Assembly: GCA_030603665.1 (NCBI GenBank) | Contig: JAUVXJ010000004.1 | Location: 1 to 64,000 of the forward strand | Source: Chloroflexota bacterium | GTDB lineage: Bacteria > Chloroflexota > Anaerolineae > UBA7937 > B3-Chlor | Direction of reading: 5' to 3' | DNA: 64,000 nt | Position numbers and translations under genes: made by a program | In this document: in pieces, positions 54,124-61,370 of the stretch | Numbering within the stretch: position 1 is the first letter of the stretch | Layout of the letters: every line of letters begins with the position of its first letter | The notes under the pieces: model-generated | Databases searched by the model: none | Seen by the model: only the letters and a program-made list of their open reading frames with translations | Told to the model about the DNA's origin: nothing

Positions 54124-54495
54124 ATGGCGAAACCGAGGACGGTACAGATGGTGGAGCGCTTGAGAGATCTCCAGGGCAGCGCTCCTGATATCGAAGCCTC
54201 AGCAGTAGTCAGCTTGGATGGGTTGATCATGGCATCGTCCCTTCCCCCTGGAGTCGAAGAGGATCGAGTGTCTGCGATGTCGGCTGCCATGCTTTCTCTC
54301 GGGGAGCGCATAGCTGGAGAGCTTGGGCGCGGCATCCTGGAACAAGTTTACATAAGGGGAGAGAACGGGTACGTCATCTTGAGAGCCGTGGGAGAGGAAG
54401 CTGTTCTGACGGTGCTGGCTCGCCGCACGGCCAGGTTGGGCTTGTTGCTCCTCGACATGAAGCGCGCCGCCGAAGACCTGGCGGATATCGTGTGA
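54124..54495 (+). CDS. Roadblock/LC7-domain protein
   Basis: 123 residues. The roadblock core is clear: L-R-D-L-Q near 14, DIEASAVVSLDGLIMAS (about 22-38), MSAAMLSLGERIAGELGRG (about 52-70) and a C-terminal VLTVLARRTARLGLLLLDMKRA. Bacterial roadblock proteins regulate MglA-type GTPases, often as activating or scaffold partners (MglB). The upstream GTPase is the obvious partner. GGAGAGAG precedes the ATG. Confidence 0.9.
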   Translation: MAKPRTVQMVERLRDLQGSAPDIEASAVVSLDGLIMASSLPPGVEEDRVSAMSAAMLSLGERIAGELGRGILEQVYIRGENGYVILRAVGEEAVLTVLARRTARLGLLLLDMKRAAEDLADIV

Positions 54496-54581
54496 TCTGC
54501 CGCCCGCACACGGCGGCTGGTTGTAGCATCAGTCCTCGCACTCTTGCCCCCAGGCCAGGATCTGGCAGCTCCTGAGATCAA

Positions 54582-55238
54582 ATGCAGGACGGTTTGTGGT
54601 TTGACCAGAGGAGGTGTGCCCTGGAAGAAGCGTCAGTAGCCCGAGAGAAGTACTATTCCAACAAGTTGGCGCGTCTCTATCTGACAGCCATGGAGGACAT
54701 AATGGGCGGCAACGGGATGGCAGCTGCTCTCCGTCTGGCCAATTTGGAGCATCTGGTCGGCAGTTACCCTCCCGATACACCTGATCGCGACTTCAGCTTC
54801 GAGAACTTCGCCGCGATCAACCAGGCCATCGTCGAGAGGAATTGACCTCAAGCGGCAAGGGGGCTTTGTGTACGAGCAGGCAGGGCCTCGCTCAGGCATA
54901 CGGTGGCGGAGAGTGGGCTGATGGCCATTTTGCCTGACCCCGCCCTCCAACTGCTGCCTGTCGGAGCGAGGGTGAAGGTGGGGTTGAATACCTTGGCCGA
55001 AGTCTTGTCCAAACTCAGTGACCAGGAGGTCAAGCTTGAGGAACGTGCGGGCGATCTGGTCTGTGTCGTGGAGACGTGTCCCGAATGTTGGGGACAGATT
55101 TCGCATGAAGCCATCTGCCACGGCACCAGTGGGATGCTGCCGAGGTACAAGAGCAGTAGCGTGCCTGACGAACCGCGTCCTCTAGCTAGCGAGTTTTGCA
55201 GATGCGACGATCTGTTGTATAATCAGAGCGAGAACTGA
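54582..55238 (+). pseudogene. V4R-type hydrocarbon-binding protein gene with in-frame TGA
   Basis: The frame encodes an N-terminal segment (YYSNKLARLYLTAMEDIMG, ending FAAINQAIVERN), a TGA at 54843-54845, and then continues in the same frame with PQAARGLCVRAGRASL, LPVGARVKVGLNTLAEV and ETCPECWGQ. These match consecutive blocks of V4R-domain proteins common in Chloroflexota, where the TGA position holds Gly in G-P-R-G-G-R-G-L-A-L-R-A-G-R. One base change (GGA to TGA) explains it. The C-terminal V4R core is also lost after C-H-G-T-S-G-M-L, replaced by unrelated residues that run into the thiamine promoter. TGA is a normal stop in adjacent genes. Confidence 0.7.
55196..55223 (+). promoter_or_regulatory. 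Promoter of the thiamine operon
   Basis: TTGCAG (55196-55201) and a perfect TATAAT (55218-55223) are separated by 16 bases. The start site near 55230 lies about 18 bases before the TPP aptamer. It overlaps the end of the broken V4R frame. Confidence 0.7.
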
Positions 55239-55247
55239 AGACCAGCT

Positions 55248-55338
55248 GTCAGGGGAGCTTGGTGAGCCAGGCTGAGAGGAGGGCCCGCAATGCCCTCGAC
55301 CCCACGAACCTGATCCGGGTAATGCCAGCGTAGGGAGG
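55248..55338 (+). promoter_or_regulatory. TPP riboswitch (THI element)
   Basis: Conserved THI-box blocks are present in order: CAGGGGAGC (P1/P2 start), GGCTGAGAGG (the T-binding CUGAGA loop, about 55273-55282), GACCC, ACCTGATCC and GGTAATGCCAGCG before TAGGGAGGA. The 3' strand pairs with the 5' strand to close P1. A transcription terminator follows at 55359-55392, so TPP binding should reduce expression of thiN and the ThiXYZ genes. Confidence 0.95.
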
Positions 55339-55358
55339 ATTGCAATATGATGACGTGA

Positions 55359-55392
55359 GCCGCTGTCCTGCGTGGGCAGTGGCTTTTTGTTT
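55359..55392 (+). terminator. Riboswitch-controlled intrinsic terminator
   Basis: The stem GCCGCTGTCC / GGGCAGTGGC (with G-U pairs) and a five-base loop is followed by TTTTTGTTT. It lies 20 bases after the aptamer and just before the thiN ribosome site GGAGGAG, the standard layout for TPP-dependent attenuation. Confidence 0.85.
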
Positions 55393-55401
55393 GGAGGAGC
55401 G

Positions 55402-56085
55402 ATGCGTGCGGTGATCATAGCCAACGGCCCCATGCCGGAGCTGCCCTTCCCGGAGCTTCGTATCCGGGACGAAGACCTGGTGATTTGCGTCGACGGAGGA
55501 GCCAGAAACGCGTTGGCCCTGGGATTCGAGCCGCGTCTCGTGGTCGGCGACATGGATTCCATCGGGACAGAGCTGCGGGAGCGTCTGGAGAAAGGGGGCT
55601 GCCGCTTCATTGAGCACCCTCCACGCAAGGACGAAACTGACTCGGAGTTGGCGGTCAGGTACGCCTTGGCTGAGAGCGCAACTGAGTTGGTTATGCTAGC
55701 TGCCCTCGGTGGGCGCATTGACCATACCCTCGCCAATGTCATGCTCTTGGCTATTCCAGAGCTGAGCCACGTCAAAGCACGGGTGATCGACGGCAACCAG
55801 GAGTTGCTCCTTGTCAGGGACGAGATTGTGATCGAGGGCAGCGTGGGGGACGTGGTGTCGCTGGTGCCGCTCTCCGGCGATGTGGTGGGTGTCCGCACGG
55901 AAGGGCTACAGTATGCTCTCAGTGGCGGCACGCTGAAGTTTGGCGCGGCGCGAGGAGTGAGCAACGTGCTCGTGGCCCGGCAAGCCAGAGTTGAGATACG
56001 GGATGGGCTCTTGTTGCTGGTGCATCACCATCAGGTGCCATCGGGAGGCGTTGAGCCTGGTCCGCCAGGAGAATGTGATGAGTGA
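55402..56085 (+). CDS. thiN: Thiamine pyrophosphokinase
   Basis: 227 residues from the ATG at 55402, behind GGAGGAG. Motifs: VDGGARNALALG (about 30-41), VVGDMDSIG (about 48-56), HPPRKDETDSELA (about 73-85) and LGGRIDHTLANVML (about 101-114), with the C-terminal substrate region GVSNVL. It converts thiamine and ATP to TPP. As the first gene under the TPP riboswitch it makes the regulator ligand. Its end overlaps the next gene by 8 bases. Confidence 0.95.
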   Translation: MRAVIIANGPMPELPFPELRIRDEDLVICVDGGARNALALGFEPRLVVGDMDSIGTELRERLEKGGCRFIEHPPRKDETDSELAVRYALAESATELVMLAALGGRIDHTLANVMLLAIPELSHVKARVIDGNQELLLVRDEIVIEGSVGDVVSLVPLSGDVVGVRTEGLQYALSGGTLKFGAARGVSNVLVARQARVEIRDGLLLLVHHHQVPSGGVEPGPPGECDE

Positions 56086-56362
56086 CATAACCGTGAGCTT
56101 CCAAGTGATCCCCATCTGCCAAGACCCATATCCAGTTGTGGACAAGGCCATCGAGGTCGTGCAGCGCTCGGGAGTCAAGTATGAGGTGGGTCCCCACGAA
56201 ACCACGATGGAAGGGGAGCTGGAGCAGCTGCTGGAGATAGTGAAAGCTGGGCACCGGGCTTGCCTCGAGGCCGGGGCTGAGCGAGTCATCACCTTCGTCA
56301 AGATTGTGGATGTGGTTGGCGGCACAACCATCGCTGACAAGGTCGCCAAGTACAGAGAGTGA
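56078..56362 (+). CDS. Thiamine-binding MTH1187/YkoF-like protein
   Basis: 94 residues. The ferredoxin-like fold pattern SFQVIPICQDPYPVVDKAIEVV (split here as about residues 7-28), VGPHETTMEGE near 38 and ITFVKIVDV near 72 match the small thiamine-binding MTH1187/YkoF family. It may bind HMP or thiamine and help a transporter. The ATG at 56078 has AGGAGA five bases upstream, and its stop shares one base with the permease start, so the three are translationally coupled. Confidence 0.88.
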   Translation: MSDITVSFQVIPICQDPYPVVDKAIEVVQRSGVKYEVGPHETTMEGELEQLLEIVKAGHRACLEAGAERVITFVKIVDVVGGTTIADKVAKYRE

Positions 56363-57228
56363 TGGAATCCGGCGAGCTGGACAGATCATCCGACAGAGAG
56401 CGGGGCTCCGCGTCTGCGGGCGGGCATCTGTATTCGTTGCTGAAACAGGGTCTGCGTCTGGCGAGGCAATACGCGCCGCCTTTGCTACTGATAGTCCTGC
56501 TGCTTAGCGTTTGGCAGTTGACGACCTGGCTGCTGAAAGTGCCCAAGTGGTTGTTGCCGTCACCGTGGCAAATCGTGGTGGCTGGTGCGGAGGCGCGAGA
56601 GCTGTTGGGACCGCACACTTGGCAGACACTGAAGGAGACATGGGTAGGCCTTGGACTGGCCGTGGTGGTGGGGCTGGGCCTTGCGCTGGTGATAGATCTG
56701 TCTCCCCTGCTTCGACGGACCGTGTACCCCCTGCTGGTGGCCTCTCAGACCGTTCCCATCCTGGCCCTCGCTCCCCTGCTGATCATCTGGTTTGGCTACG
56801 GCATTCTTCCCAAGGTGATCGTGGTGGCTCTGGTTTGCTTCTTCCCCATTGTGGTCAGTACAGCCGATGGGCTGAGGATGGCCGACCCAGACCTGATAGC
56901 TCTGCTCAGAGCCATGGGGGCCAACAGACGGCAAGTATTCCTCAAGATAAGAGTGCCTGGAGCGCTGCCCTCCTTCTTCTCCGGATTCAAGATAGCCATC
57001 ACCTACAGCGTGGTCGGTGCCGTCATTGGTGAGTGGGTCGGAGCGAGTCGCGGATTGGGGATCTTCATGATCAGGTCATCCAAGAACTTCCTGACGGACC
57101 GGGTTTTCGCCGCCATCGCCGTAACTTCGCTGCTGAGTATCGTCATGTTCGCTGCCGTCATGCTGTTGGAGCGAGCCGTGCTGCCCTGGTACTATGCCCG
57201 TCGAGAGGAAGTGTGGGAGGAGGTATGA
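56362..57228 (+). CDS. thiX: ABC transporter permease, ThiX-type
   Basis: 288 residues from ATG at 56362. Six transmembrane segments of the SsuC/ThiX fold are visible, with the cytoplasmic EAA-like loop ALLRAMGANRRQVFLKIRVPGALP (about 171-194, given as ends). The N-terminal about 30 residues are hydrophilic and cytoplasmic. With ThiY and ThiZ it imports a thiamine precursor, probably formylaminopyrimidine or HMP. It overlaps the upstream gene by one base. Confidence 0.9.
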   Translation: MESGELDRSSDRERGSASAGGHLYSLLKQGLRLARQYAPPLLLIVLLLSVWQLTTWLLKVPKWLLPSPWQIVVAGAEARELLGPHTWQTLKETWVGLGLAVVVGLGLALVIDLSPLLRRTVYPLLVASQTVPILALAPLLIIWFGYGILPKVIVVALVCFFPIVVSTADGLRMADPDLIALLRAMGANRRQVFLKIRVPGALPSFFSGFKIAITYSVVGAVIGEWVGASRGLGIFMIRSSKNFLTDRVFAAIAVTSLLSIVMFAAVMLLERAVLPWYYARREEVWEEV

Positions 57229-57283
57229 GGACCCGGCGATCGGTTAGCTCAACCTCCGGCAGTGCTGTGAATCAAGGAGGGAG

Positions 57284-58282
57284 ATGATGTCTACTCGCTG
57301 CGTAACCAGGCTCGGTCTGCTGGTGGCACTGATGATCGCCATAGTGAGCTGCCAGTCGGCGGAGCCCACGACCACCGCACCCCTTACGCCGCTGGTGGCG
57401 ATGCTGGACTGGTTTCCCAACACCAATCACACCGGGCTCTATGTGGCCCTGGACAAAGGATGGTACGTCGACGAGGGACTGGCGGTGGAGATTGTGCAAC
57501 CTGCAGAAGGAAGCACCCTGGTGCAGGTGGTCGCCGCGGGACGGGCGGATGTCGGCATCAGCTACCAAGAAGAGGTCTCTCACGCTCGAGCTGAGGACCT
57601 GCCCATCGTGTCCGTCGCAGCCATCATCCAGCACAACACCTCGGGGTTTGCCAGCCCCAAGGACCGGGGCATCACGCGGCCTAAGGATCTTGAGGGCAAG
57701 AGATACGGTAGTTGGGGATCAGCTATTGAGAGGGCCGTCCTGGATGCACTGATGTCCTGCGACGGCGGCGATGTGGACCAGGTAGAGTTCATAGACATAG
57801 GCTATGCCGACTACTTCACAGTCGTGGAGAGAGACGTGGATTTTGCCTGGATCTTCTATGGCTGGACGGGGATGGAGGCCGAGTTGCGCGGGACGCCTCT
57901 GAACATGGTGATGCTCAGCGACTGGAGCGAGTGTGTGCCCGACTACTACACACCTGTAATAATCACCAGTGAGCGACGTATCGCGGAGAAACCTGAACTG
58001 GTGCGGAGCTTCATGGCCGCCACTGCGCGGGGGTACGAGTTCGCCATCGCGAACCCCGCGGAGGCAGCGGAGATATTGTTGAAGCACGCTCCTGAGAGCA
58101 ACCCGCATCTGGTCCGGCGTAGCCAGGCGTGGCTGAGCCCTCACTACCAGGCCGATGCGGCCAGATGGGGCGAGCAGAAGCTGGAGACCTGGCAAGGCTA
58201 CGCGAAATGGATGGCTGACCTCGGGTTGCTGCCTCGTCCTATCGATGCGGAGAAGGCCTTCAACAATGAGTTCCTCCCGTAG
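57284..58282 (+). CDS. thiY: ThiY-type substrate-binding lipoprotein (NMT1/THI5-like)
   Basis: 332 residues. A lipobox I-V-S-C at about 20-23 ends the signal peptide. The THI5/NMT1-like motif LDWFPNTNHTGLYVALDKGW (about 41-60) is typical of ThiY pyrimidine-binding proteins. It delivers formylaminopyrimidine or HMP to ThiX. Further blocks are GISYQEEVSHA and YGSWGSAIE. AAGGAGG precedes both ATG candidates (57284 and 57287). The ATPase gene overlaps its 3' end by 17 bases. Confidence 0.92.
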   Translation: MMSTRCVTRLGLLVALMIAIVSCQSAEPTTTAPLTPLVAMLDWFPNTNHTGLYVALDKGWYVDEGLAVEIVQPAEGSTLVQVVAAGRADVGISYQEEVSHARAEDLPIVSVAAIIQHNTSGFASPKDRGITRPKDLEGKRYGSWGSAIERAVLDALMSCDGGDVDQVEFIDIGYADYFTVVERDVDFAWIFYGWTGMEAELRGTPLNMVMLSDWSECVPDYYTPVIITSERRIAEKPELVRSFMAATARGYEFAIANPAEAAEILLKHAPESNPHLVRRSQAWLSPHYQADAARWGEQKLETWQGYAKWMADLGLLPRPIDAEKAFNNEFLP

Positions 58283-59042
58283 CGCAGTAAGTGAGATCGA
58301 GTTGCGCGAAGTCCACAAGGCCTTTCGTGTGGATGGCAGATTGCTGACTGCTTTGGGCGGTCTTTGTCTTCGCGCCAGAGAGGGGGAGTTCGTCGTCCTC
58401 ATCGGCCCCAGTGGCTGCGGCAAGAGCACTCTGTTGAACATCATCTGCGGGTTAATGGAGCCCGACTCAGGGGACGTGCTTTTCGACGGTCGGCTGGTTC
58501 GTGATCGCATTGGACTGGTTGGCTACATGCTTCAGAAGGACTTGCTCTTGCCTTGGCGCAAAGTCCTGGACAACGTCATCCTGGGGCCCGAAATCAGCGG
58601 TATGGACAGCGGGGCGGCAAGGCAGGAGGCGCAGAGTCTGCTACCGTTGTTCGGTCTGGAGGGTTTTGAAGAGAGCTATCCAACAACCCTATCGGGGGGG
58701 ATGAGACAGAGGGCGGCTCTGTTGCGGACGTTTCTATGCCACAGGCAGGCGATGCTCCTCGATGAGCCCTTCGGTGCCTTGGACGCTCTCACCAGACGCC
58801 AGCTGCAGCAATGGCTGCTGGAAGTGTGGCACCGGTTCCAACAGACGATCATCTTTGTGACCCACGACGTCGATGAAGCGATCTATCTGGCTGACAGGGT
58901 CTACGTGATGAGTCCGCGACCTGGCGTGATCAAGCTCGAACTGGACATCCCTCTGGCGAGGCCGAGACGCCCGGAGATGATCACCTCCGGGGAGTTCGGG
59001 GCCCTGAAGCGGGAACTGCTCTCGGCGCTGGGCTCGCCCTGA
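58266..59042 (+). CDS. thiZ: ABC transporter ATPase, ThiZ-type
   Basis: 258 residues from ATG at 58266. Walker A GPSGCGKST (about 47-55), Q-loop MLQKDLLLPW (about 88), signature LSGGMRQRAALLR (about 141-153), Walker B AMLLDEPFGALD (about 162-173) and H-loop FVTHDVDEAI (about 197). This is the nitrate/sulfonate/ThiZ subfamily. It powers import through ThiX. A longer upstream frame overlaps thiY heavily and is not used; GGAGAAGG lies before this start. Confidence 0.93.
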   Translation: MSSSRSAVSEIELREVHKAFRVDGRLLTALGGLCLRAREGEFVVLIGPSGCGKSTLLNIICGLMEPDSGDVLFDGRLVRDRIGLVGYMLQKDLLLPWRKVLDNVILGPEISGMDSGAARQEAQSLLPLFGLEGFEESYPTTLSGGMRQRAALLRTFLCHRQAMLLDEPFGALDALTRRQLQQWLLEVWHRFQQTIIFVTHDVDEAIYLADRVYVMSPRPGVIKLELDIPLARPRRPEMITSGEFGALKRELLSALGSP

Positions 59043-59137
59043 TACTTCGGTTCCCCCCAGGTATTCTCTGGCTGCTCCTCAGGAAGAGAATCCGCCTACT
59101 GGTCCGCTGCGCCCGTCTGTATGGTACCATCTTACTA

Positions 59138-59166
59138 TTGAACGCGAGGTCGCCGTCCTGTATACT
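59138..59166 (+). promoter_or_regulatory. Promoter of the c-di-GMP-controlled CAP gene
   Basis: TTGAAC (59138-59143) and TATACT (59161-59166) are 17 bases apart. The transcript starts near 59173, directly at a hairpin that precedes the aptamer. Confidence 0.6.
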
Positions 59167-59171
59167 GAAGG

Positions 59172-59191
59172 CGGCATGGTGTGTCATGCCG
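59172..59191 (+). repeat. 5' leader hairpin CGGCATG/CATGCCG
   Basis: A perfect 7-base stem with a 6-base loop (GTGTGT) sits at the extreme 5' end of the predicted transcript. It has no T-run, so it is not a terminator. A 5' stabilising hairpin, or an element that pairs with the aptamer, is possible. Confidence 0.5.
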
Positions 59192-59203
59192 TCATAATCT
59201 ATC

Positions 59204-59290
59204 GGTGAGAGAGGCAAACTCATCGAAAGGTGGGGACGCAAAGCCACGGGCCTAAGGTTCGGGAGAGCTATGGCAGCCGGGTTGCTTCTA
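59204..59290 (+). promoter_or_regulatory. Cyclic di-GMP-I riboswitch (GEMM-I)
   Basis: The conserved GEMM-I blocks are in order: GAGGCAAAC near 59211, the GAAA tetraloop in CATCGAAAGG, GGGACGCAAAGCC (59233-59245), GGGCCTAAGG and GGCAGCCGGGTTGC. It lies about 100 bases upstream of the CAP-protein start. No classic terminator with a T-run follows, so control may be at translation or by a weaker terminator. Confidence 0.93.
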
Positions 59291-59390
59291 GAGTACTGCG
59301 AAGAACAGGTTGCATTCACGTAGCGCGCTTCGAGCCGCGAGCGGTGGCGAAGGGCGCTTTGTCGTTGTTGTGAGGAAGGCACTGAACTCG

Positions 59391-60635
59391 ATGAACTCAG
59401 CGAGAAGACTGCTCAATGGACTCTCATCCAGGCTTCCCGGAGCCCGACTCCTCGTCTGTCTGGGGTTGGTTCTTGCTGTGGCGGTGGGTCTTTCTCCTAT
59501 GTGGGGAGCGGAGGGAGAGGGCACCCCTGTGGCGCTCGGGTTCGTCAGTCTTGACGGCACCACAGGGATCGTGGAGTTCACTGGTGAGGAACCCCTCGAT
59601 GGCGTGCTGCTCCAAGACGGGCCATTCGGTGCCCCGCCGGAACCCCTCGGACACCAACTGGTCCGTCTCACCAATGTCAGACGTGTGAATCAGGGCTTGT
59701 CGCCATTGAAGGCCGCATCGGAGCTGAAAACTTCCGCGCAGTTCCACAGCAATTGGATGGCCAATCACGATTGCTTCTCGCACAAGTGCCCTGGCGAACC
59801 TGACTGGGTGACCAGGATTGTGAACGCCGGATACGTGAACTATTCGCAATTGGCGGAGAACATCGCGGCCGGGTATCAGTCGGCCAACGACGTAGTTGTG
59901 GCGTGGATGAACAGCAAACAGGGGCATAAGGAGAACATGCTGCATCCTGACTTTCGTGAGGCTGGCGGCGGCTATGCCTACTCGGGTACTGCCTACTACC
60001 ATCACTATTGGACCATGGATTTCGGCGCCCGCAATGATGCACAGGGCAACCCCGTCTATCCTGTGGTGATCAACAACGAAGCCTGGTCCACCAACAGCTT
60101 GACTGTGCAGCTATACGTGTACGGCCAGGGCTGGGCCAACGAGATGAGGTTCCGCAACGCGGGCGGCACGTGGTCTGCCTGGATGCCATACCAGTGCAAC
60201 AAGGCATGGACACTATCCAGCCAAAGTGGGTCTCCGGCAGTCGTCTACGCTCAGTTGCGGCGAGGCCCCACTGTTGTGGAGAGTAGCGACAGCATTCACA
60301 TCCCGCTGCCTCCAACGGTCTCGCCCGACTATCTACTGTTCCTTTGGGTGCAGGGGTCAGGACCAACAATACCCGGAGAGTATTCGGTAGACATCGGAAC
60401 GGGAGCCAGCTGGAGCGCCAGCGCAAATCGGGGCTGGATCAAGCTCAGCGACAGCTCAGGGTCCGGCAACGCTACTGTGTCCGTTCATGTGGAGGGTTTC
60501 CCTACCAGCGTGGGCACGTACACGGGCAAGATAACTGTCGTAGCGGCAGGCATGTCCTCCGAGGCGCAAGTGACGCTTGTGGTCACCAGCGAAGCCTTGG
60601 AGCGGAGCCACGTACCTCTGCTGCAAGAGGAGTGA
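59391..60635 (+). CDS. CAP/SCP-domain secreted protein with BACON-like tail
   Basis: 414 residues from ATG at 59391. A signal peptide or anchor (ARLLVCLGLVLAVAVGL, about 17-33) precedes a CAP domain: LTNVRRVNQGLSPLKAA, a His in SAQFHSNWMANHDCFSH, LAENIAAGYQSANDVVVAWMNSKQGH (about 156-181, given as blocks) and a final HHYWTMDFG. A mid segment (240-310) is beta-rich; the C-terminal 90 residues match BACON-type repeats (WSASANRGWIKLSDSSG, GTYTGKITV). The protein is extracellular. A c-di-GMP-I aptamer upstream implies control by the sessile/motile switch. GTG at 59370 is an alternative start. Confidence 0.85.
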   Translation: MNSARRLLNGLSSRLPGARLLVCLGLVLAVAVGLSPMWGAEGEGTPVALGFVSLDGTTGIVEFTGEEPLDGVLLQDGPFGAPPEPLGHQLVRLTNVRRVNQGLSPLKAASELKTSAQFHSNWMANHDCFSHKCPGEPDWVTRIVNAGYVNYSQLAENIAAGYQSANDVVVAWMNSKQGHKENMLHPDFREAGGGYAYSGTAYYHHYWTMDFGARNDAQGNPVYPVVINNEAWSTNSLTVQLYVYGQGWANEMRFRNAGGTWSAWMPYQCNKAWTLSSQSGSPAVVYAQLRRGPTVVESSDSIHIPLPPTVSPDYLLFLWVQGSGPTIPGEYSVDIGTGASWSASANRGWIKLSDSSGSGNATVSVHVEGFPTSVGTYTGKITVVAAGMSSEAQVTLVVTSEALERSHVPLLQEE

Positions 60636-60826
60636 TAGGGTAGTTCGAGGGTGCCTTGTCCGCCAGAGCCAAAGGACCTGTGGTGCCCATACAGGTGTGT
60701 CTTCCTCACGATCACGTCCTCCGCTGACATCTTCCGCCGCCAGGCAAGGAACAGACCTTTCCTCCAGACTCTTGAGCCAGAGCCCCACCGAGCCGGGACG
60801 TATCATTCCCCTTGAGCTGACCTCGT

Positions 60827-60855
60827 TTGACACGTGGAACTAGTTGTGATACGAT
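60827..60855 (+). promoter_or_regulatory. Promoter of the iscRSU operon
   Basis: A perfect TTGACA (60827-60832) and TACGAT (60850-60855) are spaced by 17 bases. The start site near 60862 lies inside the inverted repeat at 60855-60880, so a regulator bound there would block transcription. Confidence 0.65.
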
Positions 60856-60880
60856 AATTCTTAGTGAGTACTCGGAATTA
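60855..60880 (+). promoter_or_regulatory. Rrf2/IscR-type operator inverted repeat
   Basis: TAATTC (60855-60860) and GAATTA (60875-60880) form a perfect 6-base inverted repeat around 14 bases that include GAGTACTC. The GGAATTA half resembles operators of Rrf2 regulators such as CymR. The site ends four bases before the iscR start, pointing to autoregulation. Confidence 0.6.
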
Positions 60881-60884
60881 GCCC

Positions 60885-61328
60885 ATGAAACTATCTGCCA
60901 AGGAACAGTACGGCCTCAGGGCCATGATAGAATTGGGGCGCCGCTATGGTGACGGCCCCGTCTCGTTGAGCGATGTTGCAGAGGCTCAGGGCGTGTCTCT
61001 TGGGTATCTGGAGCAGATCACACCGTTGCTCAGAGAGGCGAATCTGGTGGAGAGCACTCGAGGTGCCCGCGGAGGGTACCAGCTGAGACGCCCGCCGCGG
61101 GAGATCACGGTGGGCGATGTGGTGCGCGCCTTGGAGGAGGGGTATATTATGCCCTTGAAGTGCATCCCCGGGACCGAAGAGGAGGAATCGTGCAGCCGGA
61201 CGGAGGTCTGCGCTGCTCGGGAGGTCTGGAGGCGAATGCACGAGGGCATCGTCGAGGTCCTTGATTCCACCACGCTGGACGATCTCACAGAGCCCATCGG
61301 TGTGGATGGGGAGCATATCACAGCATAG
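60885..61328 (+). CDS. iscR: Rrf2-family regulator, IscR-like
   Basis: 147 residues. The winged helix is typical: KLSAKEQYGLRAMIELG, VSLSDVAEAQGVSLGYLEQI, and the wing STRGARGGYQLRRPP (about 58-72). Three cysteines follow in the cluster-binding loop: CIPGTEEEESCSRTEVC (about 93-109), the arrangement that binds [2Fe-2S] in IscR. It likely senses cluster supply and controls iscS and iscU downstream. An operator-like inverted repeat overlaps its promoter. Confidence 0.9.
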   Translation: MKLSAKEQYGLRAMIELGRRYGDGPVSLSDVAEAQGVSLGYLEQITPLLREANLVESTRGARGGYQLRRPPREITVGDVVRALEEGYIMPLKCIPGTEEEESCSRTEVCAAREVWRRMHEGIVEVLDSTTLDDLTEPIGVDGEHITA

Positions 61329-61370
61329 GCATCTGGTATTCGAGTGTAGTCGAGAAGATGTGGAGGAGCG

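Noticed and set aside
54843..54845. TGA read as selenocysteine or as recoded glycine
   Set aside because: No SECIS-like hairpin was recognised, the residue expected is Gly, and other genes here end normally in TGA.
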